From Omphalotus guepiniiformis (Eukaryota > Basidiomycota > Agaricomycetes > Agaricales > Omphalotaceae), in assembly GCA_028554645.1 (NCBI GenBank), contig JAQOOI010000017.1, positions 372,001-436,000 on the forward strand: a stretch of 64,000 bases of DNA, in the 5' to 3' direction. The translations under genes were made by a program, and so were the position numbers. The first letter of the stretch is position 1, and each line of letters starts with the position of its first letter. The notes under the pieces are model-generated. The model ran no database searches and was not told where the DNA came from. It worked only from the letters and a program-made list of their open reading frames with translations. This document shows positions 1 through 12,169 of this stretch, piece by piece.

Positions 1-268
1 GCAGCAGTCTGCCGTCCAGTGATCGTCTCGGGTACTTCGTTTTGCTTCACGTAACGGGTGGAGCAGAACGGTCCTCGACGACGGTCGGTGATGCTGACGA
101 TCTCTAGACCGATGCTCATATCATCTAATGAAGATGGGTCAGTGACAGGACGAAATGGAGGTTAGATTGGGAGAACGCACCATGCACCTCATCGTCGTTG
201 GGAAGGGTGGCGAGCTCATCTAGCCCATACCCGAGAGCGCCTAGTACAAGGTCATCGAGGTAGTACAT
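1..268 (-). CDS. possible 5' part of an unidentified gene, running off the left edge
   Basis: An open frame starts at an ATG at 268 and reads leftward with a plausible hydrophobic, acidic start (MYYLDDLVLGALGYGLDEL). A GTGCAT donor and a TTCATTAG acceptor frame a possible short intron near 125-190, and the last 120 bases are open in two frames. I do not recognise the product, and the phase across the putative intron does not resolve cleanly. It could equally be chance open sequence. Confidence 0.2.
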
Positions 269-3014
269 GATTTTGAGGCGTTCTTCGCGAGATATAGTCA
301 AGGGAAGAAGGGGCGGTTTATGTGATGGGGGGAAAACAACGTCGGAGCCGCGCCAACAAGTGTTTTTATAGATACTTAGACGCTTGACGCTTTGGCTATG
401 TGACACTATTTACGATGATTGGATTTCCTATAAAGGTATCCAGGCGACAAGGGATGCCGCGAATCTTTCAGAACCCTGATAATCACCTAAGTTTATGCCT
501 CGGATTAATCGACGTCAATTTTCAAAAGCATAACTCACTTCTAGCCGCCCATATACGCAACCTACAGGCAGAGATGTCGGACATATACGCGTTCATTTAC
601 TATCAAACTCCAATCACAATTCTGACTGACCTGGTGGCGACACTGCAAAGGAAGCATGTGATGGACCAAGCGCCAATAGCAACACGAGGACAAAAAAACC
701 AGCAAAAAGCAAAAAATCGATTATTGTCCCAAATCTAGTGTGGGTCCAAGTGTAAGCCACAACAATAGCGAAGAATCGGTAGATACAATCTCACTAGTAA
801 ATCGTTTGATTATCCTTCAATCCCGAAGATCTCGCCCATCGCAACCGTATTGTGAAGACTTGAAGAGCGACGTTTAGGAGATAATGGTCTCTTGAGAAAT
901 GAAGAGGTACAGTAACGCGCCATTGACGCGTACAAGACGGCAACTTAAATACAACAATCGACTCTGATGAGAGGACAACGCGTCTTGGTGGCGAGAAACA
1001 AGCCGTTGCGACACGAGGCAAGCGTCCCTGAGAGTTACTGCCGGCAAAGTACGCTGGCCGGCACTTTGACCTTTGGGCGCCTACTTCCTCTCCCTTAACG
1101 GTCACTTGAAAAGAACTGTACAGCTTTTCCAGATTATCAGCACAATGGCGAGGTGAGGTAGCTTGATTCTCCATTTAAAAAAGATTGTACTAACTCAGCT
1201 AATCTGTTCGAAACAGTACATGACACACGAGGCGAGAATAGCAAGCATTTCGTGAGGTAGCACCCGGATCTTGAGGACACTCGTATTCTCTGAGTATATT
1301 CCAACTTCGTTTCAGAATCGTTCCTGCTATATGCGCCGAAGCTCGGGCACAGCGGTACTCTCGGCTTTTACGCAGCAGCAATCAGCGATAAGTACATACG
1401 ATTGCGAGGTTTTCAACAGGTTTCAACTTCGCTGGCTATCAAAACGCGCCAGTGGAGAATTCCGTCATTAATTTGTCCTTCCTCGACTTTACAGCTTATT
1501 GGCATATTGTCATTCCGCCGGCTATGTATCATTCTACGCAGAAATCGATTTTGAACGCGAGGCCTCTGGATGGAAGCGTACACTGCATTGTGGCACAATG
1601 CCGGAGTGCTGGCGTAAGCTCGGGATACTCTGACGTGCAACATAACACAAATGAAGCGCAGCTATCATCATTCCATACGAGGGAAGTTTGGATGGCCTGC
1701 ATGGGCACTGTCGTGTCCTCGGAAACGTGTTCAGATTCCTGAACAAGCCTGAAATGCACGTTAAGGCATGAATGTTGAAGATCAACCCCAATGCCAAGCG
1801 TATACTAGCTGGACCAGAAATGGAACTTTAGTATGTCGTTCCAACCGAGATTCTATGATCATGTATACTGACACTTCCCTCCAGCCTTGAGAGAAGTAAG
1901 AAGCCCATCCAGATCCCAGCTTCTCAGCTCGTGTTTCAAATAGAACACCTATGCAATGCAATACTGTATACACGAGCAGATCATGACATACGGATCAAAA
2001 AACGAAGAAAGTTCGTTTTTTCCTCAACTTATCTGAGTCTGAATCTGCAATGGATCTGACGAACTACAAATGTCTGTTTCGTATTTGGAAGCGATAGGCT
2101 TTATGATAAAAGGTAGCCTGTAATCATTAATGGTGCCTGCTTCAACTTGACTCGAACCTGACTTGAGGCGACCCTTCTTAGCCCTTCCTTTGTGTGTCCG
2201 AAGACCGTTACGGGCCGGATTTCGCCTCGACTGCTACGTCGTAAGTACGCATAAGATTTGCTTCGCTCGAGGATCCTAAACACTTTCTTCTGAATGCCTC
2301 AAGAGTGCATAGAATACGTAAGTATGTATGAACACTCGGATCCATCTCCGTTCTTCACGCACACGAAGTCGAAAAGCTTTGGTAAGGGACAGCACAATCT
2401 CCACTATAGATACGGACAGTGCGCACATGCATTGTAATTGAAAGACTGGTAAGTACACTTACTTCCCGTCATCGTTCGATTCAATTTCTAAAGTCCAGCT
2501 GATGCATACATGCAACATAGCTGCATATCTTGCTTATCTACAAAGGGAGTGGGGGGCATTTATGTTCGGCCTGGGATTTCCCCAGCTCTTGGGCAGCCAG
2601 TTCGCTCCCGCAGTAGACAGCGAGTATGTATCGTAGATAAGAGGCTTGAAAATCTACTGAAGTTCCTACAAGCAAGGCGCGAGGCGGGACATCGCTCAAC
2701 TATACTGGGGCCTCGGCACCGGCAGCCGAAAATGTGCTCGGCTTTCACGGCACCCGACCCAGCCCGATAATCCTTGAATTGACTTCATCACAGGTGAACT
2801 GCATCCATGCTGAATCTATGGCCAATCCGTGTACACAACTGTGTATTCCAAATCGTTTTACTTACAAGAAACCAGATATAACCGTGATCAGACAATTTAC
2901 GGTTCCAAATGAATAACAAGGAAGCGTGAACAACAAAATTTTCCCTGAAATCGGAAGTCATACACGAACACCCTTACGAAAACCACAATACCATATCCTC
3001 GACACATCCTGATA
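269..3014. other. no supported gene
   Basis: Only short overlapping frames on both strands are present (the longest are about 110-126 codons at 400-738 on plus and 794-1174 on minus). None shows a recognisable motif, a convincing exon-intron chain or a link to the gene downstream. I see no tRNA, long repeat or transposon protein. Decayed coding sequence is possible but not shown. Confidence 0.5.
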
Positions 3015-4497
3015 CTAGCTCTCTTCAGTACTATAATCAGGAGGTTCATCCGTCAATTCCCTTGCCCAATCCGAGTCAACCCTCGCTTCTAAAACACTGA
3101 CTCGCCCAATGAGATGTCCAATCATCTCCCGCAGCGAGGTATCGTGAGCAGAATCCAGCGATAGTATCTGCAGTCTGAGCTGACCCGCCTCTTCCTGTAT
3201 TTGAGCTTGACGTTTAGTGAGACGCAGGGGTAGTGTCGGGGAATAGGGAGGTGTGTGGGACACGATGTCACTGGGTACTGCATTTGAGGATCGTTCAACA
3301 AAATTTGTTGTATCGTCGTTTTGAAGAACAGATGGAATGGGGGCAGATGGTACCGGTTTCTCTCGATCCAACCACTGTGAATCCCTGTGCTGACAGGGGG
3401 AATTGTTCCGCTTTGAACGTGGACTGATAGTATTCATTGCAGGCTTCAACTTGTAAGGGTGTATAATGCGATCGTATTTGACGCTAGAGTCTTGAGACTC
3501 CACGTCAAAGCACGAACAAGGTTGACAGCGAAGAGACGCTGTTAGTTCATTCATCCTATGCGACGTGGAAGCATGACGGCGACGGAGACACAGAATGATG
3601 GCGCCCAGGGAAAACAGTATTGTTACTCCTCCTCCCACACCAATGATAAGAGCCGGTGAAGATATTGAAGTACCTGTCGGAGTAGGACTAGCGGATGTGT
3701 TGCTAGGGATATTTAAGGCCATGGCAGTCCTGGTATGACTTGAGATATACATTCGTAGAAGACTGGCGATATGAGATGATACGCACGAAGATGATACATG
3801 CTCCTGAGTGGCGCTGGCACTACCGCTGATATCATAATTACTATTGTCACAGGCCGTCAAAAATTAGGATACAGGTTTGAGAAGGATACGCACTTGGCTG
3901 TGATTCCCGACGTTGAAGTACTACTTGACGAACTTAAAGTCAAAGTGGGTCTTGTAGTCAAAGTGGGTTTAACTACCACTGAAATTTCAGTAGCGTAGAA
4001 CGGTTTACTATTCCTGAGGTGAAATACATCAGTCAGCGAGCTCCTTTGAATATGTATCAACACGCACTGAGCATCTACAGCAAGGAGTTCGAAGAGGCTA
4101 GGAGGAATGTTATCAAAACACGTCGTTTGGCACTCAACTGAGTACTTACCCAGCATTAGCAAAGAAAATGGGAGCAGTTCCATTATGATTTGTAGAGTCT
4201 GGGACTGGAACTGGCGTCGACTTCGCACCCGGACCATGTGTTTCATCGAGCTGGACCTTCTGAAAAAAGAACTGAACATTTGGATCCTGCTTCTCGCGGG
4301 ACCAAGCAAAACTAATCGTCGTTTCTGCTGGGGCCGGGCTTGAAGGGAAAGTAACGTTGAGCGAGGTAACCGCGGTCACGAAAAACACTGCGAGAAAGTC
4401 GATGAGACGTTGGCAAGCTTGAGAGAAGTTCAGGACACATACAGAGGACCAAGACGCATTCCAGCCTGCTGCGAAGCGCATATAAGAGTAGGGCCAT
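3015..4497 (-). CDS. surface-protein family, copy A: single-pass membrane protein with coiled coil and PPxY tail
   Basis: Exon 1 (4443-4497) encodes the start of a signal peptide (MALLLYALRSRLECVLVL); a GTATGT donor joins it to an exon at about 4155-4390 carrying the ectodomain, with the family core SFAWSREKQDPNVQFFFQK. A short exon near 3880-4010 and a long 3' exon follow. The 3' exon holds a Ser/Thr-rich stalk, one membrane helix (LIIGVGGGVTILFSLGAIIL), a basic RRRH stop-transfer, and a tail ending in a predicted coiled coil and DEPPDYSTEES. PPDY fits the PPxY consensus that binds WW domains. The start was chosen because only this frame and phase give a signal peptide like those of copies C, D and E. 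The ectodomain loosely resembles Kre9/Knh1-like cell-surface domains; that is inference. Function is unknown. No in-frame stop was seen in the chosen exons. Confidence 0.72.
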
Positions 4498-6087
4498 GCC
4501 AGATGTCTGCTTGAAGGGAATAATGGCGAAACGCCTTGGACTTTATACTCATACTAGATCACAATATGATGGTGACAACACCAGCCTACTAGATTTGGTG
4601 AAAAGATGAGAAATCAGCACTTCAAGCTTAAGCGCTTAAGCATTCACCATCATGACAACTGAAGCTTTGAAGCGCTCTAAGTGGACACTGACCATTCCGG
4701 CGAGTGAAAACACCGTCTAGTACTAGTACGTGTTCAGAAACGTGCATGTCCTCCTGAATACAAGATAAAAGAAGCTGGGGGTGATGTTTGACGAAGCGTT
4801 GATGAGAGTCGACAGTTAATCGTTCTATGAACGTCACGGTAGTGAGAGAGCGGGAACAGGCGGGAACTTGTTGAAGTCGTGCACGGTCCATTTCTCTGAC
4901 TTCCGATCAATTCGCATTTTACCCACGAGTGGCTATCTGCTTTCGATTCCTCAACTTGCCTTCAACTTACCTTCAACTGTTCAACTTCCTTGGCATACCG
5001 TATTATGATTTGGTGCACCATCAGTACATGTACATGCTCGCATTCTACACGAATCATTGTACGATGCAACCAATGGGCGCCAGGTACCTAGGTGTCTATC
5101 CTAAGCGTCAAGGATAGGCAGCGGTTCGGGCACTGGCAGGGCAAAATCATGTAGTATGGTACGGAAGTAGTATTGATAAACCGGAGAGTCCAGACTTATC
5201 GGTAAATCGCGTAAGTACCTCTTCCTCACGCGTCGACACCATCCAGGTCGTCTACATGCTTGCTCATTTGACTTGCAGCGTAACATCGTTCACATTGTAG
5301 TTAAGCGTAGATTCAAGGACTGCTGAAAACCTCTTCTACAACGGCCACCACGGTCAATTTTTCTGTTCGATTCCGAATCCAGCGCAGTGTCGTCAATCCC
5401 AGTCTTCACTAAATCACTATTTCTCAATTTGAAGCCTTTACGTTTCATCATTCCTATCAACAGTGGCTGTACCCTGCTGTACCTCGATTTTTGCGGGCAT
5501 GTGAAAGCTTTTCCCTGTAAGTCATCGTACATCAGATCTAGAAAGCGTTCACGCGTTCACGACTCCTCAGTTCATATAGGTACTGAGTCTCATAGACTTC
5601 TTCTCCTCAGCAACCTCTTATGTACCGACTCTGTCACAAGCCCAGATTCCTCCGCATCGCGCGCATCGCATGGATCAGCAACCTTCCACAACTTCCTTGG
5701 ATGATGGCTGACGTACGTCGTAAATAGTTAGCTGGAGGATTGCCGCAAGGAATGACCTTCGCTTATCTCCTGTGATGACGGGCGAGACCTCCTTGTTGCA
5801 AGTGTGCTAGACAGGCATGTTGGAAGTCCTGCAGTCTGACTGCGACCATGATGCTAGATATCGGGAAGACCTTTGTCTGTGCGAAAAGATCGGTTGGCTC
5901 TCGTTTCGACTCAATTCGCGGTGCTTTCCGGCGCCATCTCCCGAAGGTTCTTATATGCGAAGGAAGCCGCTTGCAGAAGGAGGGATTCATTCTGGCCGAT
6001 ACAAGCAGAAAGGATCCAAATCTACAAATTGTTCTCATCACATGTACGAAACCTGAACAAAATTTTCATCTCATCGGTCCATCTTCA
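4498..6087. other. intergenic, no supported gene
   Basis: This is the upstream region of copy A followed by sequence with short frames only. Bases from about 5990 on resemble the 3' flank of copy B2 (7490-7590) and are therefore the 3' flank of the B1 fragment. Nothing else is recognisable. Confidence 0.5.
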
Positions 6088-6390
6088 CTAATGATGACAA
6101 GGCCGAGGCTCGTCCGTCAATCCTCTCGCCCAATCCGAATCAGCTCGCGCCTCTAAAATCCTCATCCGTGTAATGATTTGTCCGATCTCTCGGAGAGTGT
6201 TATCTTTAGCGGAACTTAGCGCAAGTACCTGCTGTCGCAATTGACCTGCCTCTTCCTGACTTGTCGTTCGGTGAGAGCCAAAGATTGGATGGAGGGTGCC
6301 AAGGATTCGATGATACTTATCGCCCGCGATGAGCGTTCTACTTCAACCCTGATGGACGTTCCTGAGATCCCCAGCGTTGACGTTATTGAA
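6088..6390 (-). pseudogene. surface-protein family, copy B1: C-terminal fragment
   Basis: The minus strand matches the coiled-coil end of copies B2, C and E, including the SDWARGLTDEP block just before a stop. A deletion of about 7 bases in the segment that encodes ERQVRIQEEAG in the paralogs shifts the frame, and the PPxY end is replaced by PRPCHH and a stop. No membrane helix, stalk or ectodomain exon can be found to its right before the plus-strand gene at 6603. It is a decayed relic of a tandem copy. Confidence 0.7.
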
Positions 6391-6602
6391 GAAGTCATTT
6401 TGACACTGGAAGAAGTGAAGATAGGTAGTTGATCATAACAATGCCATTGTAACGTGCTAACTTGAGATGTGAGTCTACATGAATACAGGTTAGTTAATTT
6501 CTGCGCGATTTTATTTGCATATAAGGCGTACCGGTGATAGTCTCAAAGTCAAAGCAAGCGATACGACGCCGGGATACGGATTGAAGCGACCTTAAAAGGT
6601 TC

Positions 6603-7376
6603 ATGTCCGGACTGTTCGGAGCGGCACCGGGATTGCTGACAAACACTGTTGGACATCGATTCACATTTGGCCCTTCCCCACTACATACCATCATCATGGT
6701 GCGCTGTCCGCCTGGCTCGGATTCAACGTTTAACATTCACTTACGGTGCTTGATGTAGGCGTCAACCTGGGATAAAATCCCGGCTAACCTTCAAAAAGTC
6801 TTCACCGATGGGTGGCTCCAGGACAGCAACACAACATTAACACTGGCCGAACACCAAGCAAAGATTGCTTCAGCGTTGAGTAACTTTTATGGTGGTCCCG
6901 ACGAGGTGTACCGTGCCTTGAGGGAAGTTCCAGGCGACCCCCCTATCTTTGACGAGGTAATTTCTCTTGGTACTCTTGCACCCCTTTCTGACGCTAATCG
7001 CTACGTGTAGGGCCGCGACTTCCCTCCTGATATTCCTTGCTCTGTTTTTGCCAATGGAGACCTTCGAATCTTCTTCTGTGAAGAGCGCTCACCAATTAAA
7101 GGCCTACTCAGCCTCTGGTTTGGCAGGACGACGGATCCTCACCATAAAGGAGATAGACGCAGAGATTGTATTCAATGGATGCCTGCCGACTTTGACTTGA
7201 AGGTCCAGGATCCGGCGGGTCGTTGGATCGAGGTTCACCGACCACGTAGATTCCTCGGTGGCACTCGAATCCGAGTGACCTATGATTCTGGTGGTGGTCG
7301 TAAGACCCAAGAAGTGATAATACCATATTCACCAGAACCAAACGTCGACGTTGCGATGCTTGTGAATAATTCTTGA
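6603..7376 (+). CDS. 219-residue protein of unknown function, three exons
   Basis: Exons 6603-6698, 6759-6956 and 7011-7376 join with canonical GTGCGC/GTAG and GTAATT/GTAG borders, all phase 0, giving 32 + 66 + 121 residues. The N-terminus reads MSGLFGAAPGLLTNTVGHRF. The middle exon is hydrophilic and helical in character; the last exon has a strand-rich stretch (PCSVFANGDLRIFFCEER) and ends AMLVNNS. No signal peptide or membrane helix is evident, so it is probably soluble. I do not recognise the family. It lies on the strand opposite to, and between, two decayed copies of the surface-protein family. The unbroken frame through three exons with clean splice sites argues that it is a real gene. 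Confidence 0.7.
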
Positions 7377-7592
7377 TCAATCCATCATTTTTTCTGTGTT
7401 TCTATTCCCATTGTTCATGTGGGCAGGCCCCTTCTCTCGTTCAATATCTCTTGATTGTAGGTTAATTGATTGTGCCCACTGTAGCTATCTCGGGTTTACG
7501 CAGACATGGCGTTACATTGTGGCTAATACAAGCAGAAATGGTCCAAAAAATACAAAATGGTTGGATCATATGTACGAGACCTGAATAGAGTT

Positions 7593-9260
7593 TCATCTCA
7601 TCGGTCCATCTTCACTATAATAACCAGGCGGAGGCTCGTCTGTCAATCCTCTCGCCCAATCCGAATCAACTCGCGCTTCTAGAACTCTCATCCGTTCAAT
7701 GATATCCCCCATCATCTCTCGGAGGGAGTTATCTTCAGCAGAACTTAGCGCAAGTACCTGCTGTCGTAATTGACCCGCCTCTTCCTGGATTCGGACCTGC
7801 CGTTCAGTGAGAGGCAACGATTGCACGGAAGGAACGCGGGACTCGATGATGCTAATGGTCTGCGATGACCGTTCGAAAGGATTTGTCTCGACCTGCGGGA
7901 AGGACTCGTCATCATCAGTAGACGGTGCTTGTTGCTCCGTAGTGATATCAAGTTTGAGGTCGTATGGATTTACGGCAAGAGGACCGCAGTCATTGCTACC
8001 CAACCACTGAGACTGAACATCGTTGCTCTTGTGTCCTGCACGAGGTCGACGCCGAAGACACAATGCTAAACTTGAATGAGAGGTGGAAGCTCGACTCCGC
8101 ACCATTATAGCTTCCTTGAAGGTAGATATGTGGCGACGTCTTCGGTAGCGGATACACAGGAAAAGCCCAGCGATGAGGAACAGAAAACCAATTGTTCCGA
8201 TGACGATGCCGATGATGGTCGCAGTACTTGGTTGAGATGATGATGTACCTTGCGATGAAGGTTGTCCGTCCGGAGCACCAGTGCTGCCAGTGGCCGTCGA
8301 AGTCTTCGCAGCAGAACTACTTGTTCTTTACCCTCCCTCCAATTAGCTTGGTGAAAAGCCTACAGATGATAATGATATACACACAACTCTTCGGTCCCCA
8401 CTGTAGCTGGTGCATCTCCAGACTCGGAGGTCCTACGATGACTCATGAAGTGAGACGAGATCGATATTGAAAATCAAGCCGCAAGCCGCATACTATTACC
8501 TTGAAATTGACGTGGCCGGCGGGAGCAAAGATCTGAGCGTAAATGAGAAGACGAAAGAAGGACATTTACTCTCGAACTTACCCAGTTGCAACAGTACTAG
8601 GATCTAGGGAAACGGAGGTGTTTTCCGTTTCGAGTATTGAAGCGTCCGAACTACTATTTGACAATTAAAACAGGGCAGTTAGAATTCGTCGATTACTCAC
8701 CTAGAAGTAGTATCTACGTCGGATGTACCAGTGCTGGCCGTCGAAGTCTTCGCAGCGGAACTACTTGTTCTTAACCCTCTCCCATTAGCTTGGTGAGAAG
8801 CCTACAGATGATAATAATATACACACAAGTCTTCGGTCCCCCCTGTAGCTGGTGCATCTCCAGACTCGGAGGAGCTACGATGAAGTGAGACGAGATCGAT
8901 ATTGAAAAATCAAGCCGCAAGGTGCATACTATTACCTTGAAATTGACGTGGCGGTAAGCGAAGATCTGAGCGTAAATGAGAAGACGAAAGAAGGAGATTT
9001 ACTCTTGAACTTACTCAGTTATAAAAGTAATAGGATCGAATTTTTCTATGTGAGTGGAGGTGTTTTCCGTTTCGAGTATTGAAGTGTCTGAACTACTATT
9101 TGACAATTAAAACAGGGCAGTTAGAATTCGTCAATTACTCACCTAGTAGTACTGTGATCCTCATTGGATGTACCGGTGCGACTAGGAGGGACCGTGACGG
9201 CCGACATCGTCCTACCCAAAACTGAACCAACGTCTGTTGAAGGGGCCTGACGGTCCCGGT
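7593..9260 (-). pseudogene. surface-protein family, copy B2: ectodomain exons missing
   Basis: The 3' exon (7593 to about 8330) is intact. It encodes a Ser/Thr/Gly-rich stalk, a membrane helix (TIIGIVIGTIGFLFLIAGLF), a basic RYRRRRH stop-transfer, and the family coiled coil ending DEPPPGYYSEDGPMR, in which PPGY fits PPxY. Further right are two tandem copies of a stalk/intron unit and then a segment near 9180-9300 that aligns with the stalk exon of copy E (20160-20300). Sequence matching E's ectodomain and signal-peptide exons is absent. The copy therefore appears N-terminally truncated, unless an unrelated upstream exon is used. Confidence 0.55.
8290..9154. repeat. tandem duplication of an about 420-base stalk exon/intron unit in copy B2
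   Basis: Two direct copies, about 8290-8709 and 8735-9154, share long near-identical blocks, for example CCGTCGAAGTCTTCGCAGC at the start and ATTACTCACCTAG at the end. They differ by scattered substitutions and small indels. The unit carries minus-strand splice-like signals, so the duplication would multiply a low-complexity extracellular stalk segment. Confidence 0.8.
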
Positions 9261-10357
9261 CTGAATGTGAATATCAGTCAGATTGCAGGTTCCCCAAAAA
9301 GCACTTCAAACGATGTATACTCGTTATGAATCTGAAATGCCTTGTCTACTACACTTCAGAAAGGGAAGGTTTGAGCTTGAGCTGGTAGAGAAGAATCACT
9401 GGTACTGTCGAAACTTTGGCGGGGGACATCAATCGTAGCCTGAGCGACGACCCTCTTATCTATGGTATTTCCATGTTGTCCGGGATTTCATCAACTTGAG
9501 TGATGATCTCGAAGATGAGACTCATCTTTATTGCCCATAGTAGACAGACTTCTCTGCCTTGGATGCATCAATCCGACAACCTGAGACCATCTTACAAGTG
9601 CGACACATACTCCACGGCAACTGGATGATGAAATCATCAGCAACTTGAACAAGTTTTTTATATCTGTGTACGAAGTGAAAGATTCAGAAGTTGACCTCAT
9701 CATAACCATCACCTTACCGACGAGGGGAACAAAGTCGAACCCCAACACGAAGCACAATGATAGACTCGGACGCTCGTGAGTGACCTTGACATTCGCTGCA
9801 ACTGGCCTGTTTCCGTCACGTCGTTCCCTTTTGAGTGTGATTCTGTGAGACAGTTCAAAACTATGAGCAGACACAAGCCAAAGAAGAAGAGGAAGAAAGG
9901 AGGAAGAAAAATATAAGTATCAAGGCGCGCTGCAGTTCCTTGTACGCCGACCATCTGGTTCATTTCCAATTCGACAAGGCATATTTGTGTGGAGAAGACT
10001 TGTGAATACATGAGATAGGTTACAAGCTAACGCTGTCCAGTTTCATATGATCGTCTATAGGCGAATATCAAAAGAGGAGGAAAGATACATCGATACAATA
10101 ACAATGTTTATTTGAGATGGGTCAGAAATGTCAATGTTCCCGGCACCATATCGCGCCCGACCGTACGTCTAATCAGCTGACGGGTCATCCGGGGAGCTTT
10201 GCCGTACTACTCGCGACAAACTAGGTCAAGTACCTCCGGTTACGAGAGACAGAGAATCGAATGGATGCAGTAGTTGGGGGGGGTGAAGAGGAAGTGACCA
10301 TCGTGGAGTATATCGCAATGCCGCTTATCGAACTTTCTTCGAAGCCGTATCGAGGCC
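9261..10357. other. intergenic, no supported gene
   Basis: The left part corresponds to the upstream flank of copy B2 and shows loose similarity to the flank of copy E near 20900-21150. The rest has only short frames. Nothing is recognisable as a gene, RNA or transposon protein. Confidence 0.45.
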
Positions 10358-11790
10358 TCAGTGAACCACCGAGTCTCTATGTCTCAACGTGAGAGGCACC
10401 GAACCATCTTGACTGAAATAATCAGGAGGGGGTTCGTCCGTCAAGCCTCTCGCCCAGTCCGAATCAGCGCGCGCTTCCAAGACCCTCATTCTTTCAATGA
10501 GTTGTCCCATCATCTCCCGGAGAGAACTATCTTCAGCAGATCCTAGCTCAAGTACCTGCTCTCGTAAGTGACCCGCCTCTTCCTGAATTTGCACTTGTCG
10601 TTCGGTGAGAGCAAACGATTGGATGGAAGTTGTACGGGATTCGATGCTACTAATCGCCTGCGACGAGCGTCGGACAGCGTTTGTCTCGACCTGTGGGACA
10701 GATATGCCATTAGCAGATGGCTCTTGCTGCTCTGTGCTGGCATCATTATTGAGGTTGTATGGGTTTACGACAAGAGGACGGTCTCTGGTACCGAAGCACC
10801 AGTGAGACTCGACATCGTTGGTCTTGTGTCCTGCACGAGATAGACGCCGAAGCCACACTGCTAGACGAATTGGCACCCTGTCTTTTGAGTGTAATTGTCG
10901 ATGTCTTTGATAGCGGATACACCAGACGAGCATGGCAATGACGACGATAAAACCAATTACTATTCCGGTGCTGATGACGATGATCATCACAAAACGTTGC
11001 GATTGTTTGGTGCCTGCGCCAGTGCTGGTCGTCGAAGCCACAGAGGTCGAACAACTTGCAGTAGTAATAGGATTCGTCGCAATCTTTTTCAAACGGCTTG
11101 ATCTTCCCAAAAAGCTGTGGCTATTGCCGATTTGCCAAATAAAATTTAATCATGAAAAACGTACTCAGTGGGAATTGAAGGTGTTGTGACACTGTCTGAC
11201 GGGTGAACCAGGGTTTCCTTGCATAAATGTTGTGAGAGCTCACCTTGTTGAAGGACCACCCGTCGAAGTAGGATTAGTTGCTACTGTGACTTCAGTGGTG
11301 TAGAATGGTTGCTCGTTCCTGAGGTCGAACAATTCAGGTTAGTGAGGATTTCAAAGTACTTACTTATACGCACTAAATATTCACAGCCAGAATTTCAAAG
11401 ACACTGAAAGAGACTTATTAGCACCGCAAATTTCTGTGAACGAAGTACCGACCCAGCACGACTGAAGAAAATGGGAGAAAATCCTTCATTCTGGTCAGAG
11501 ATTGTGACTGCAACTGGCGTCGACTTGACAGTCGGACCTCCCGGCTCATCGAGCTTGATCTTCTGAAAGTAAAACTGTATGTTTGGTTCATTTTGGTCTC
11601 GAGACCACGCAACGCTGATGGTCGTTGCAGCAGGAGGACTTGTAGGAAAAACAATACTGAATGAGGAAACACCGGCCACGAACCACACTGCAATCATCCA
11701 GACACTCAGAATAACATTTTCAAAGGAATAGGTAGACGCACAAAGGAATACAACACGTTCAAGCCTGGTGCGAAGCACAAAAGACACCAT
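10358..11790 (-). CDS. surface-protein family, copy C
   Basis: Exon 1 begins at 11790 (MVSFVLRTRLERVVFL) and splices at GTGCGT to an exon that completes the signal peptide (WFVAGVSS) and encodes the ectodomain with the core SVAWSRDQNEPNIQFYFQK. A small exon near 11270-11320 (FYTTEVTVATNPTSTGG) and a long 3' exon (10358 to about 11100) follow. The 3' exon holds the stalk, a membrane helix (TGIVIGFIVVIAMLVWCI), a basic segment, a predicted coiled coil with the RMRVLEARADSDWARGLTDE block and PPPDY. The N-terminus faces outside and the tail should be cytoplasmic. Its upstream region is split from a conserved distal block by the LINE insertion beginning at 12024. Function unknown. Confidence 0.72.
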
Positions 11791-12009
11791 GGGGCGTATA
11801 TGAGAGGCTGGATAGAAAAAGCCAGGGTTTTATGCTCAAAACAGATCACTGCGCTGGATTCTTTAAGGATCGCGGGAGTGTCGAGCTGTATCATGACATT
11901 GCCTCATCAAGTGGTACAGCAGCTTTCATCGTGATGGTTGGAGTTCTCTGTAGCTGAAAAGAACTGTGTTTATCAATTACGTTTTTTTTCCATAGGCAAC
12001 ATCAAGAAT
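11791..12009 (-). promoter_or_regulatory. proximal upstream region of copy C, cut off by the LINE
   Basis: This stretch aligns with the region upstream of copy D (25278-25660): both contain a GGGTTTTATGC block, an ATCGCGGGAGTGT block and a CATCAAGTGG block in the same order. In D the homology runs on into the conserved block at 25648-25840. In C the continuation is found only beyond the LINE, at 18499-18700. Confidence 0.6.
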
Positions 12010-12023
12010 ATCACGCACCCATC
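12010..12023. repeat. target-site duplication, left copy
   Basis: The 14 bases ATCACGCACCCATC here recur exactly at 18485-18498, directly after the poly(A) tail of the LINE. Confidence 0.9.
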
Positions 12024-12169
12024 GCTTTTCTTGATCCGCGACCGTCACCATCTCTGTCTTTTCCCACGCTCAAAAACGAGCAACGGAAGAGGCAGCCTCG
12101 ATTTTGACGCCGTTTCATAGTTAAAAGCAATAAAAACTCTCTATTACTTCCCAAAACCAACAATACAAA

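Noticed and set aside
8290..9154. The two 420-base units as long terminal repeats of a small transposon
   Set aside because: They abut each other with only about 25 bases between, have no target duplication, primer-binding site or internal protein, and match the exon/intron layout of the surface gene.
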